From Halobacteriovorax sp. JY17 (GTDB lineage: Bacteria; Bdellovibrionota; Bacteriovoracia; Bacteriovoracales; Bacteriovoracaceae): a stretch of 64,000 nt of DNA. Where the stretch lies: assembly GCF_002753895.1 (NCBI RefSeq), contig NZ_NJER01000003.1:248001-312000 (forward strand), read 5' to 3'. Of this stretch, positions 51,179 through 60,260 are shown one piece after another. Positions within the stretch are counted from its first letter, which is position 1. Every line of letters starts with the position of its first letter. Both the position numbers and the translations under genes were made by a program. A model generated the notes under the pieces. It did not search any database. It had not been told where the DNA came from and worked only from the letters and a program-made list of their open reading frames with translations.

Positions 51179-52510
51179 GTGAAGAAAGAACCCATCAACA
51201 AAGCATTTTGTATTGCTCCTTGGACGCATACATTTATCAGTCCTCAAAGTGAGCGGAGACTCTGTTGCGCGAGTAGAGAAGAGTTTAATTTTGCGAGACA
51301 ATATCTAGATAGTAATTTCACTAATAAAGATTCTTTAAAAAACTATAATCCATTGAGCCTGAAAGATTACTGGAATGGTCCTTTTATAAAATCCATTCGA
51401 AAGAAAATGTTAAATGGAGAAGTTCCCGACGAGTGTAGTGTTTGCCATGAAAAAGAGCTAACTCTTTCTACTTACAGAGACTATTTTAACAAAGACCTAT
51501 TTCCTCATTTAATCGAAGATGCCGTTAAAACCACCACAGAAGATGGTAGTACTTCCATGAAGCCAAGATCATATGATTATCGATTTGATAATACTTGTAA
51601 CTTTAGCTGTAGAATGTGTGGTGATCAGTTATCATCACGCTGGGAAAAAGAAAAGATCGATAATAATTTATGGTCTCCAGAGTCTGATCCCTGGTTGATT
51701 TCAGAACTAAATCAAGAAATTAAAAATTTTCAAAGTAATGTTGTTACTGCTGAGTTTCAACAGGCTTTAAGAAATGAAGAAATAGAAGAAATCTACTGGG
51801 TCGGTGGCGAACCTTTACTTTGGGATATTCATTGGAAGAGTATGCAGTTCTTAGTGGATTCAAATTATGCTAAAAATACAATTATTAGATATAATACAAA
51901 CCTCTCACTCATTTCTAAAGACGGTCTTAATTTATTTGATGATTTATTAATCCATTTTAAAAAAGTTATTCTACTTGTAAGTATTGATGGTGCTGAAGAG
52001 ATTGGTGAATATATTAGAACAGGATTAAAATGGAATAGTTGGCTTAAAAATTTAAAAAAAGCAAAAGAGTTTTCTAACAAGAATTCTCAAATAGAACTTG
52101 CTCTTGACATCACTATCACACTGCCTGGGCTTTTTAGTCTCAAAAAAATGATTGATCTTAGCAATAACCTCAATATTCCGATTTACCCTAAACTCGTTTA
52201 TGCTTTTGACCCAAGCATAATTCTCTCCCCTCTCGCTCTACCAAGAAGTATTCTAAATAGTATTTTAAATGATTTAATAAAGTATAACCTTTTAAATCTA
52301 ACCGAATACTCTAAAAATCTTCTCGAGCTTCTTCTTGATCTAAGAAAAAGACAGACACATAAAGAGAAATATCCCGACACATATGAAGCAGGATTAAAAA
52401 TAGGTAAGATAAAACACTTAAGGACTGAATCCATAAGAAACGATAATTTCACCCTTTCGGATATTCTAAAGAGAAACCAAGAAGCAAGAACATGGTGGGA
52501 ATCTATATGA
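51179..52510 (+). CDS. N-terminal-twitch radical SAM protein 8
   Basis: The 443-residue protein starts at GTG with no clear ribosome site, 48 bases after rnpB. The twitch region has C11 (AFCIAPWTH), C29/C30 (RLCCAS), DYWNGPF and C86/C89. The radical SAM motif CNFSCRMC gives C140, C144 and C147, and WVGGEPLL follows. It overlaps the next radical SAM gene at ATGA. Paralogue of 11533 and 52507. Confidence 0.87.
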   Translation: MKKEPINKAFCIAPWTHTFISPQSERRLCCASREEFNFARQYLDSNFTNKDSLKNYNPLSLKDYWNGPFIKSIRKKMLNGEVPDECSVCHEKELTLSTYRDYFNKDLFPHLIEDAVKTTTEDGSTSMKPRSYDYRFDNTCNFSCRMCGDQLSSRWEKEKIDNNLWSPESDPWLISELNQEIKNFQSNVVTAEFQQALRNEEIEEIYWVGGEPLLWDIHWKSMQFLVDSNYAKNTIIRYNTNLSLISKDGLNLFDDLLIHFKKVILLVSIDGAEEIGEYIRTGLKWNSWLKNLKKAKEFSNKNSQIELALDITITLPGLFSLKKMIDLSNNLNIPIYPKLVYAFDPSIILSPLALPRSILNSILNDLIKYNLLNLTEYSKNLLELLLDLRKRQTHKEKYPDTYEAGLKIGKIKHLRTESIRNDNFTLSDILKRNQEARTWWESI

Positions 52511-53721
52511 GTTGTACATTTTGTCCTCTGCCATGGGTTCACCTTAGTACTCACCCAATTGGGGAAGTAACACTTTGCTGTCTTGCAGATAGTACAAACT
52601 CAATCGGCAGTGCTCGAAGCAAAGATAAAACTCTTTCATTAAACTCAAATAGTATTGACTCCATTTTAAACTCTGACTCTTTTAAGAAAGTTCGCCTTGA
52701 AATGCTCTCAGGAAATAGACCTTCAGCTTGTATGGGTTGCTATAAAAATGAGGACCAAGGAACAAGTTCAAGAAGGCAAGAAGAAATTATTGAAGACTAT
52801 TTCTCTTTTAAAGAGGCGAGAAAAATAACTAAAGAGGACGGCTCAATCCCTATTTCTCTAAAAAAAGTAGAGCTTAGACTTGGTAATAAATGTAATCTAA
52901 AATGTACAACTTGCAATCCTGCAAGCTCGTCATCTTGGACTCAGGAGTATAAAGAGATTTCGAAAAATACAGATATTCAAATTGGTGTTAACTATACTGG
53001 CTTAAGAGATGAAATGTTTAACTGGCCGGAAACACAAGAATTCTGGAGTGACCTTTCGAAATACTCAAAAGATATTAGCTTTATCAATATAAATGGTGGA
53101 GAACCAATGCTCTACTCTAAGCAAATTTCTTTTTTAAAATACCTTATTGATCATAATCTAAGTAAGAATATTACTCTTGAATATAATATAAATCTCTCTC
53201 TGATCTCTAAAGACATTACGGACTTATGGAAAGAATTTAAGAAGGTAATAGTAAAGTGTAGTATTGATGATGTCGAAGCTAGAAATAATTTTATTCGATA
53301 CCCTCTCTCCTGGAAGAAAGTTCTTGATAACTTTGAAAAAATATTGAGACTAGATGTTGAAATAATTATTCTTCAAACTCTTAGTGTTTATAACTTCTTA
53401 ACATTTGAAGAAGTATACAAGAAAATCGTTTTAATAAGGAAAGACATTTGCTATAGCATTAACGTAGTAACCGAACCATTCTTCCTTTCTCCACTTTCAA
53501 TTCCACCAGAAGTGAGAAAAAGGAAAATTAAAGAAGTCTTCCCTCTCATTCCTTTCAAGAAACATCACCAACTTTCAAAGCTATTTTACAACGAAGAGCA
53601 TGATCAAAAGAATTTAAGAATGTTTCAGAGATATAACTCAATTCTATTAAAAAATAGAAAAAACAATTTCGAGAAAGACTTCAAAGAGTTAAACGAAGTA
53701 TTAGTGAATTATTTAAAATAG
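52507..53721 (+). CDS. N-terminal-twitch radical SAM protein 9
   Basis: The 404-residue protein starts at the ATG of the ATGA overlap (GGTGG upstream); the frame extends to 52492. It has C6 (FCPLPWVHLS), C24/C25, C75/C78 and the motif CNLKCTTC (C129, C133, C136), with NGGEPM next. The closest match in the window is 11533, sharing the CPLPWVHLS opening. Its end overlaps mutY by 13 bases. The pair may form one functional unit, as 13890/14896 may. Confidence 0.88.
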   Translation: MSCTFCPLPWVHLSTHPIGEVTLCCLADSTNSIGSARSKDKTLSLNSNSIDSILNSDSFKKVRLEMLSGNRPSACMGCYKNEDQGTSSRRQEEIIEDYFSFKEARKITKEDGSIPISLKKVELRLGNKCNLKCTTCNPASSSSWTQEYKEISKNTDIQIGVNYTGLRDEMFNWPETQEFWSDLSKYSKDISFININGGEPMLYSKQISFLKYLIDHNLSKNITLEYNINLSLISKDITDLWKEFKKVIVKCSIDDVEARNNFIRYPLSWKKVLDNFEKILRLDVEIIILQTLSVYNFLTFEEVYKKIVLIRKDICYSINVVTEPFFLSPLSIPPEVRKRKIKEVFPLIPFKKHHQLSKLFYNEEHDQKNLRMFQRYNSILLKNRKNNFEKDFKELNEVLVNYLK

Positions 53722-54758
53722 TTTTTAAGCAATTTCATTGTTGTAGTCGTAAAGTTTATATTTTCAAAATCTCTCTTAAAGAATTTATAATTCCTAACAT
53801 TAGAAATATTTTTTTCAAACTCTTCTTTATCAAGCTCTATTATATAATTAGTTATTTTGTACTTTGTAATAGAAGATTTAAACTGAACTTTCCCTCTCAA
53901 ATCTTTGACACTTAACTTTATTGGCGATGTAGGATATTGAGAAAGATTCTCATCACTGCTCTTTAAAATAAAAGTCGGAACTTCTATTTGACCACTTAGC
54001 CACTCCTTGCTTGTCTTGGTATACCCCAGAACTTTTCCTTTGCTTTTCACGACCACTCTCAAAAGGTCTAATTCATGTTTATCTATTTTCTTCGCTTCTA
54101 TCTTTGGAATCTTATCAACAATGCCAAGTTTAAGAGATTGGCATGACTTCTTCATTGGACACAATAAGCACTCAGCCTTTCTCGATTGACATAAAACTCT
54201 TCCCAAATCCATAAAAGCTTCATTAAGCTCTCTACTATTTTTGTTAGTTAGCTCTTTTAAAATTTTCCCTTCATGAAATTGCTTATAAATTTCTTTTTGA
54301 AGTTTTGGGCCTTTTACAACTTCAATCGCAAACAGCCTAGCAATAACTCTTTCAAGATTTGCATCTACGGCCAAGGCTTTCTTACCTGCACCAATTCCAA
54401 CAATAGCATTAGCAGTGTAGTCACCTATTCCCTTAATTTTTTTTAGTGTTTCAACATCTGTTGGGATCACTCCATCAAACTTTTCTTGAATTTCTTTTGC
54501 TGCGTTTAATAAGTTCCTTGCTCTTCTATAATACCCAAGGCCTTTCCAAGCAATACAAACTTCTTCTTCAGAACTTTTTGCTAGAGATTTCAATGTTGGA
54601 TATTTTTTTAAGAATTTATCTATATGATTAACAACTGTCTGCACTGTTGTTTGTTGCAACATAATTTCAGAGACAAGAGTTAAATAGAGTGATCTATTCT
54701 CTCTCCAAGGTAAATGGGAGTGCTGGTCTTTAGACCAATAAAGTAATTTCTTATACAT
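53709..54758 (-). CDS. mutY: A/G-specific adenine DNA glycosylase
   Basis: The 349-residue enzyme removes adenine opposite 8-oxoguanine. Visible are HLPWRENRSLYLTLVSEIMLQQT, the HhH-GPD loop LKKIKGIGDYTANAI with catalytic Asp in AVDANLERV, and the iron-sulphur ligands C-x6-C-x2-C-x5-C in CQSRKAECLLCPMKKSC. A diverged NUDIX-like C-terminal domain follows. No Shine-Dalgarno is evident. Confidence 0.94.
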   Translation of the reverse strand: MYKKLLYWSKDQHSHLPWRENRSLYLTLVSEIMLQQTTVQTVVNHIDKFLKKYPTLKSLAKSSEEEVCIAWKGLGYYRRARNLLNAAKEIQEKFDGVIPTDVETLKKIKGIGDYTANAIVGIGAGKKALAVDANLERVIARLFAIEVVKGPKLQKEIYKQFHEGKILKELTNKNSRELNEAFMDLGRVLCQSRKAECLLCPMKKSCQSLKLGIVDKIPKIEAKKIDKHELDLLRVVVKSKGKVLGYTKTSKEWLSGQIEVPTFILKSSDENLSQYPTSPIKLSVKDLRGKVQFKSSITKYKITNYIIELDKEEFEKNISNVRNYKFFKRDFENINFTTTTMKLLKNYFK

Positions 54759-54783
54759 TAGATACTTTTACTAGAATTAGAGA

Positions 54784-55563
54784 CTATTTACAATAGTTAG
54801 CAACGGCTTTATCCGTCATTTCATGAACGTCTTCCATAGTGTAGCGCTTTTGATCTCCTCCATAGATTGTTGAAGGAATTGAATCTAGATAGTCTTTTAA
54901 TTCTAAAGAGAGTTCATCAATATCTGTAAATACATAGAGCTGCTTTACAGATGAATCATTAATCCACCTCATGAGTCTCTTTTGGTCATTTAATCCGTAA
55001 TTCACACATGCCGAAGCGAGATCACCCATTTGCTTTATCGAAGTATCAAATAATTGAATATTCACTTTTTCTCCGCATCCTTCTCTAAACTTTCTTGCAA
55101 TAATTCTTCTCTCACAATAGCTTGCATCTTTGTTATAATCTACAGTCCTCATACTTGAACTTGTATCTAACCAAACTTCAACTTCAGCTCGCGCTCCACT
55201 TTCCTTCTTTGCTTTCCCACAAAAAATGTCAAAGTAATTTCCTTTCTCACAATTAATCATATCAACATCTGTTGCATTAATTGTTCTATGCGGAGCAGGT
55301 TGCTCTTTAGCGATAGGTTTACTTTTCGATTGATCTTCTACAAATCCAATTTGTGGATTAAAACAACCGTCTCCCATAGGAACGCAGTCTAGTTCTCCAC
55401 CTGTAATATTCTTTGCAGTCAATTTTGAAAATTTAATTTCTTCGTCTCCAATTTCATTAATAATTGAAACGGTTTCTGGAGAAATAAAAAAGAAGTGAAC
55501 ATGATCAGGAAGAGCGAATGACTTCACCGTAAAAAATAAGAATAGAAAAAATATTTTCTTCAA
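54784..55563 (-). CDS. Secreted VWA-like protein
   Basis: The 259-residue protein has a signal peptide (KKIFFLFLFFTVKSFA). Residues about 130-240 resemble a von Willebrand A fold with MIDAS-like DTSSSM and later FTDID; cysteines are numerous. It would be periplasmic. It overlaps the XRE regulator gene by four bases, so a regulator and a secreted protein are coupled. Exact function unknown. Confidence 0.65.
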   Translation of the reverse strand: MKKIFFLFLFFTVKSFALPDHVHFFFISPETVSIINEIGDEEIKFSKLTAKNITGGELDCVPMGDGCFNPQIGFVEDQSKSKPIAKEQPAPHRTINATDVDMINCEKGNYFDIFCGKAKKESGARAEVEVWLDTSSSMRTVDYNKDASYCERRIIARKFREGCGEKVNIQLFDTSIKQMGDLASACVNYGLNDQKRLMRWINDSSVKQLYVFTDIDELSLELKDYLDSIPSTIYGGDQKRYTMEDVHEMTDKAVANYCK

Positions 55564-56195
55564 ATGGTCATTCCTTTTTGTCTTAAGAACCTAAAGAGGT
55601 CATTACCTAAGTCAACAATTAAATCTCTTCCTTCAATATCTAAATTTAGAAAGTCACTCATATAAGCTTTTTGCCGCGGAGTTAGACTCTCTAACTTCTC
55701 TTTTATTGTAAGGTCACCGTCTCTTCTTCCTTCGAATTGAATACTTTGAGACTTTCCTCCTACTTTTATTTTTGCGGTCACACTTTGATTTGCAGTTCCT
55801 CCGCCTAGAGCATCTGCAAAAGTATCTTCAAAATTTTTCTCTCTCTCTGCCGGAGCGCTTACTGGTCCTTTAACATCAGTCATCGAAGGCTCTTCTCTCG
55901 AGTACTCGTCTTCAACCTCTTTATAAAATTTAACTAGTTTTATAAAGTGATCCGCATACTCCTCTTCGACAAAATCAATCATTTCATGAAGTGGGATATT
56001 TAATTTTGCAGTTATTTTTGCAACAAGTTGTGGATTAATATCTGAGGTTTTCTGCGCTAAAAATCTACTCATAGTAGAAACTCCAACATCAGTAATCTCG
56101 GCCAAATCTTTTTGCGATAAGGAACCACGTACTTGCATATACTTACGAACAACACCTAAGTACTCTGCAATTTTATCTTGATTGAAATTCGACAT
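55560..56195 (-). CDS. XRE-family regulator with C-terminal extension
   Basis: The 211-residue protein has an N-terminal HTH (SQKDLAEITDVGVSTMSRFLAQK) and a long acidic C-terminal part. It starts at 56195 with TGGAG upstream. It is divergent from the pentapeptide-like gene, and operator-like inverted repeats lie between them. It may control both directions. Confidence 0.8.
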   Translation of the reverse strand: MSNFNQDKIAEYLGVVRKYMQVRGSLSQKDLAEITDVGVSTMSRFLAQKTSDINPQLVAKITAKLNIPLHEMIDFVEEEYADHFIKLVKFYKEVEDEYSREEPSMTDVKGPVSAPAEREKNFEDTFADALGGGTANQSVTAKIKVGGKSQSIQFEGRRDGDLTIKEKLESLTPRQKAYMSDFLNLDIEGRDLIVDLGNDLFRFLRQKGMTI

Positions 56196-56306
56196 GTGTC
56201 TTCTCCAAGTTGCTGTTATCACAAAAAACAATATTAAATTATCCTTCGTGAGTGCCTGTAATCATTATCGGAATTGCAAAAAAATTCCTTAGTGCAATTT
56301 TTATTC

Positions 56307-56335
56307 TTGACGCAATTAGTCAAATGAATTAATAT
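56307..56335 (+). promoter_or_regulatory. Promoter and inverted repeats of the pentapeptide-like gene
   Basis: TTGACG (56307-56312), 17 bases, then TAATAT (56330-56335). TTGAC/GTCAA (56307-56311 and 56319-56323) form an inverted repeat over the -35, and further TGCAAT/ATTGCA and GCAACT/AGTTGC repeats surround it. These are candidate sites for the divergent XRE regulator. Confidence 0.5.
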
Positions 56336-56391
56336 TTGATTGCACGGAGCAACTTAGTTGCACCAAAAACACAGACTCGGGAGTAGCCGAC

Positions 56392-56922
56392 ATGAAAACT
56401 CTAACTCAATTCTTTAATCCTTTTTTGAATGAGTGCCAAGTGGATGCTAAGTATGAAGTTATCGAGAATATGGTAATAAATACTAAAGAATTCAAAGGCT
56501 TGAGTATTTCAGGTTCTCTCTTCTCTCTCACTACCTTTAAGAATGTTACTTTCGAGTCCTGTGTTTTCTATGGATCAAAAATTGAAAATTGCAAGTTTGT
56601 AAATTGCAATTTCATAAATTGCGAGTTCAAATTTACTAACATTATGCACAGCAATTTTACAGGCACAAGGATAGAAAATTGCAAATGGGATTATTCTCCT
56701 ATCAAGAAGACGCAATTTAATTTCTGCTACCTCTGTGCTGTAACCATGCACTTTAGCTCTTCAGAGAGCAATAACACCCATAGCTCATGTACGAGCAACT
56801 TCGATCTCTCATGGGATCAGGCACTTATGGCAGGGGAAGCCGCACTAAAGATAGAGCAAGGTCAGTCAGAGAACTTCACAAATCTGATTGAAAGCTTTCT
56901 CTTTGGAAAACAAGCTGCATAA
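56392..56922 (+). CDS. Pentapeptide-repeat-like protein
   Basis: The 176-residue protein has degenerate five-residue repeats at about 40-110 (FKNVTFESCVFYGSKIENC, KFVNCNFINCEF, SNFTGTRIENC), expected to fold as a right-handed quadrilateral helix. Many residues are Cys and Asn. GGGAG lies seven bases before the ATG. Some relatives mimic DNA and bind gyrase; no such role can be asserted here. It is divergent from the XRE gene. Confidence 0.8.
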   Translation: MKTLTQFFNPFLNECQVDAKYEVIENMVINTKEFKGLSISGSLFSLTTFKNVTFESCVFYGSKIENCKFVNCNFINCEFKFTNIMHSNFTGTRIENCKWDYSPIKKTQFNFCYLCAVTMHFSSSESNNTHSSCTSNFDLSWDQALMAGEAALKIEQGQSENFTNLIESFLFGKQAA

Positions 56923-56950
56923 AGTATTGAAATAACGAATATAGCTCAGA

Positions 56951-57083
56951 TTGCCTCAAGGATATATTCGAAAGTCATATCTATAGACAGCGAGGCAACT
57001 TATCTAATTCAGAACTGGTAAAAGGATTTATCACCTGGACAACTCAAAATCCTACCTACTGATCTGGCACCTCCGGGTGCCAG
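56951..57083 (+). other. Structured leader region upstream of a 47-codon ORF
   Basis: TTGCCTC (56951-56957) pairs with GAGGCAA (56992-56998), enclosing GATAT/ATATC; further on CTGGCAC (57064-57070) and GTGCCAG (57077-57083) form a perfect 7-bp hairpin with a six-base loop. No coding frame is convincing in 56923-57121. It may be a regulatory leader or small RNA; I do not match it to a known riboswitch. Confidence 0.45.
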
Positions 57084-57121
57084 AGCACATCCTCAGACGG
57101 TAGCGAAATGGGAGTTTTGCT

Positions 57122-57265
57122 ATGAAAGAATTAATTGCATCATTAATACTATCTTTTTTAATTGCTGAGACAGCTCAAGGTGTAGTGACTAAGTATAAGC
57201 ACGAGATTTTGCCCAACCTTACCATTGGCCAGCATCTAGGAAATCTTGAAAGTGACCTAGAATAA
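57122..57265 (+). CDS. Small 47-residue protein, possibly secreted
   Basis: ATG at 57122 has GGGAG seven bases upstream. The product begins KELIASLILSFLIAETAQG, a short hydrophobic segment like a signal peptide, and ends NLESDLE. No family is recognised. Codon use looks normal. It is preceded by the hairpin-rich leader. Without homologues it stays tentative. Confidence 0.45.
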   Translation: MKELIASLILSFLIAETAQGVVTKYKHEILPNLTIGQHLGNLESDLE

Positions 57266-57445
57266 TTGGCTAAGATACTTGCAACTATCTGAAAATATAT
57301 ATAATACGTCGAATTCATACAAATTTAGCGTTAAACAGAAAGTCTCTATAAGTAAATGAAATTTATACAATTTTCAATTTTTTATAAGAAATTCGTATAT
57401 CCATCTTAAAATACTTTCATAGCACGTAAACGGAGGCTCAAGTTG

Positions 57446-57700
57446 ATGGAGAATTTTGAATTAGAAGAAGAACTTTATAACCAGTACCGCGATGAATTGC
57501 AATTGGCCTACAAGAGCTGCATGCAACTAGGACAATTCTTTGCTGGTGAATTTAACGACCATATTAACTCTATATGGATTTCGGCAAAAGACGATGGAAT
57601 GATCGAGGCTGATTTTCAAGACATAATTGATGAAGTAGCCAATCAGCATGTGGACTCAATAATTTACCCTTTCCCAACAATTGTAAACCTTGCAGCATAG
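57446..57700 (+). CDS. Small acidic protein of unknown function
   Basis: The 84-residue protein is acidic and helical with one cysteine. CGGAGG precedes the start: TTG at 57443 is six bases away and ATG at 57446 nine; I chose the ATG. No family is recognised. The 177-base gap after 57265 is AT-rich and holds nothing else I can support. Confidence 0.6.
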   Translation: MENFELEEELYNQYRDELQLAYKSCMQLGQFFAGEFNDHINSIWISAKDDGMIEADFQDIIDEVANQHVDSIIYPFPTIVNLAA

Positions 57701-57710
57701 AACGATTCAT

Positions 57711-57742
57711 GTGGGCTAGCTTTTTCTATAAAAGCAGCCCAC
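57711..57742. terminator. Shared terminator hairpin overlapping the nadB end
   Basis: GTGGGCT/AGCCCAC and GCTTTT/AAAAGC arms form a long interrupted stem. It contains the nadB stop and last codons on the minus strand and follows the small gene on the plus strand. Confidence 0.6.
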
Positions 57743-59281
57743 TGACTCTCTATTTCTTCTAGACGAGTTTAAGACCATATAACCAACTTCAACAGCATTT
57801 CTAAGACCTATAAGACTGTCTTTAAGTTCAGCATTCTTATAAAATCTTTCAATTTCATCATAGAGTTCACTGAACATTGCATCGGCTCTCTTCAATCGAT
57901 GAGATGTACGAGTAAGTCCAACATAATTCCACATCGTTTGCTTTAGAGTGAGCCAATCCTGAGAAATCAAAGCATTGTCCGCCTCTAAATTTCCCTTTCT
58001 CCAATCTTGAATTTTATGAGCATCATAGAGAGAAGCTGAACCTATTTTTTCGATTATATTTTCTGCTGCAATATAGCCCCAAGTAAGCCCTTCTAGTAGT
58101 GAAGTTGATGCCAACCGGTTTGCGCCATGAAGTCCCGTACAAGCAACTTCCCCAACGGCATAGAGCCCCTTTAGATTTGTTTGCCCTTTTAGATTCGTTT
58201 TTACTCCGCCGCATGTATAGTGAGCGGCAGGAACAACAGGAATCGGCTCAGTAGTAATATCAACATTTTTTTCAAGGCAGTGCTCATAAATAGTTGGAAA
58301 TCTTTCTTTAAGCCAAGTGCTATCTTTATGAGAAATATCCAAATAAACACAATCATGTCTTGTCTCAATAATTTCATCTGCTATCGCTCTAGAGACAACA
58401 TCACGAGGAGCAAGCTCTCTATCTGGATGATACTTTTCCATAAAGGCCACACCATTTGAGTTAATGAGCTTTCCACCTTCCCCTCTAATGGCTTCCGAAA
58501 TTAAAAATCTTCGATGAGATGAACTATCAAAGAAAGTCGTAGGATGAAATTGAATAAATTCCATATTTGTTAGAATTGCTCCGGCCCTCTTTGCCATCGC
58601 ATGCCCATCCCCTCTTGCTCCCTCGGAGTTTGAGTGGTGAAGATAGAGTCCGCCAATTCCACCTGTCGCTAAAATAGTAAACTTAGAAATCACTTTTGCG
58701 ACTTCTTTTGTCTCCTGATTGAGAGCATAGACACCTACGACATAATTATCTTCATAGCGCTGCTGTATACTTACACCGTGGTGAACAGGTGTTAAGAGGT
58801 CAATGGCCGTATGTTTTGTAAGTAGATGAACATTTGGAAATCTACTTTTATTATTTAAATAATTTAAAAGAGAAACTTGAATCTCTTTTCCAGTGTAATC
58901 ACCTTGATATAGAATTCGATCTCTTGAGTGAGCCGCCTCTCTTGTAAAAAGAAGTTCTCCATTTTCATCTTTTGCAAAATTTGTCTTAGACTTATTGATT
59001 AGAATTTCTTCCAATATTTTTCCCGAGCGCTCTTTTAAGATACTTGCGGCATTCATATTTGCAGTAAAAGAAGATGCTCTTTCAATATCTCCTAAGAGAT
59101 CACTATCACTTTCATGAGGATAGATTATTCCTCCCTGAGCATAGAGAGTATTTGAAACCTTGGGATCTTCATCTCTTGTGAGAATTCCCACCTTCATTCC
59201 TGTTTCTGCAAGCTTCGCCGCAGAGGTTAATCCAGAGATACCACAACCAATAACAAGAACATCAAATTCGTAAACTGACAT
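57716..59281 (-). CDS. nadB: L-aspartate oxidase
   Basis: The 521-residue flavoprotein oxidises aspartate to iminoaspartate for NAD synthesis. It has the FAD-binding VIGCGISGLTSAAKLAETG, TLYAQGGI, GDGHAMAKRAGA, FIQFHPTTFF, RGEGGKLINSNG, HYTCGGVKTN and GLHGANRLASTSLLEGL, all typical. It starts immediately after nadC; the two abut without spacing. The quinolinate synthase nadA is not in the window. Confidence 0.96.
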   Translation of the reverse strand: MSVYEFDVLVIGCGISGLTSAAKLAETGMKVGILTRDEDPKVSNTLYAQGGIIYPHESDSDLLGDIERASSFTANMNAASILKERSGKILEEILINKSKTNFAKDENGELLFTREAAHSRDRILYQGDYTGKEIQVSLLNYLNNKSRFPNVHLLTKHTAIDLLTPVHHGVSIQQRYEDNYVVGVYALNQETKEVAKVISKFTILATGGIGGLYLHHSNSEGARGDGHAMAKRAGAILTNMEFIQFHPTTFFDSSSHRRFLISEAIRGEGGKLINSNGVAFMEKYHPDRELAPRDVVSRAIADEIIETRHDCVYLDISHKDSTWLKERFPTIYEHCLEKNVDITTEPIPVVPAAHYTCGGVKTNLKGQTNLKGLYAVGEVACTGLHGANRLASTSLLEGLTWGYIAAENIIEKIGSASLYDAHKIQDWRKGNLEADNALISQDWLTLKQTMWNYVGLTRTSHRLKRADAMFSELYDEIERFYKNAELKDSLIGLRNAVEVGYMVLNSSRRNRESVGCFYRKS

Positions 59282-60133
59282 CTATGACCTTTTGTACTTG
59301 AGAGATAAGTCAACTGCTGGAGCAGCGTATGTCATGGCCCCAATACTAATGGCATCGACACCTGCAATAAGATAATCTTGAATAGTATCTATTCTAATTC
59401 CACCTGAAACTTCAAATGTAGTTCCACTTGGCTTCATCGTAACAGCTTCTTTAATATCGCTTGGAGAAAAATTATCAAGCATAAAATGTTTAACTCCAAG
59501 TTCAAAGCCCGCTTGGAGCTCAACTAAATCATGAATCTCAACTTCAATAGGAGTATAGAATCCATTCATTGATCTAAAGAAATCTACCGCCTCTTTTACG
59601 CCACCAAAGAATGATTTATGATTGTCTTTAACCATCCACATATCACTTTGACCTAAGCGGTGATTATAACCGCCACCAACTCTTACAGCATACTTTTCAA
59701 GACCTCTTAACCCTGGCGTTGTTTTTCTTGTATCTAAAATTTTTATCTCACTATCTTTAGCAAGCTCTACAAACTTAGCAGTAAATGTTGCAATTGAACT
59801 TGCTCTTTGAAGAAGATTTAAAGCGATTCGCTCTCCTGTTAAGGCGAGAGAGAAAGGAAGATCGAAATGAATTTCAGCTTTCTCTGATTTCTTATAATTC
59901 ATCCCTTCAAATTTAGAGAACTCTTCTGTACTTAAATTTGCGCCTAGATAATTAAATGCTCCAAAGAAGTATGGAAGTCCCGCTAAAACTAAGTCGTCTT
60001 TAATTTTTAAAGAACAAGAAACTCTGTCATTAGGTAAGCTTGCAATATAGGAATGATTCCGAGAGATATCATCTTCTAAAAAGAAATGTTCGAAGTCTTT
60101 TTCAAGTGATTTTTCAATTAATATACTACTCAT
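59282..60133 (-). CDS. nadC: Nicotinate-nucleotide pyrophosphorylase (carboxylating)
   Basis: The 283-residue enzyme converts quinolinate and PRPP to nicotinate mononucleotide. Visible are LNLLQRASSIATFTAKFVE, the conserved TRKTTPGLRGLEKYAVRVGGGYNHR, and VEIHDLVELQAGF, HFMLDNFSP and FEVSGGI near the C-terminus. GGGAG lies five bases before the ATG at 60133; the frame extends to 60172. It is upstream of and coupled to nadB. Confidence 0.95.
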   Translation of the reverse strand: MSSILIEKSLEKDFEHFFLEDDISRNHSYIASLPNDRVSCSLKIKDDLVLAGLPYFFGAFNYLGANLSTEEFSKFEGMNYKKSEKAEIHFDLPFSLALTGERIALNLLQRASSIATFTAKFVELAKDSEIKILDTRKTTPGLRGLEKYAVRVGGGYNHRLGQSDMWMVKDNHKSFFGGVKEAVDFFRSMNGFYTPIEVEIHDLVELQAGFELGVKHFMLDNFSPSDIKEAVTMKPSGTTFEVSGGIRIDTIQDYLIAGVDAISIGAMTYAAPAVDLSLKYKRS

Positions 60134-60260
60134 ATTGGCTCCCATAGTAAGTACATATCCCCTCAGAAACAATAAGTTAAGTCCTTAAAAACCCTTCCCC
60201 CAACATTTGACATAGCTCTTCCTTCAATAAAGTAAAATCAGACAGTTACAAGAGGTAATA

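Noticed and set aside
11429-53721. Short RiPP precursor peptide genes next to the radical SAM genes
   Set aside because: Gaps beside the radical SAM genes are mostly under 150 bases and I found no short ORF with a leader-core pattern and ribosome site.
56951-57120. A GEMM (cyclic di-GMP) riboswitch in the leader
   Set aside because: A GGTAGCG-like stretch and a CGAAAG loop occur, but the conserved core of the class is missing.
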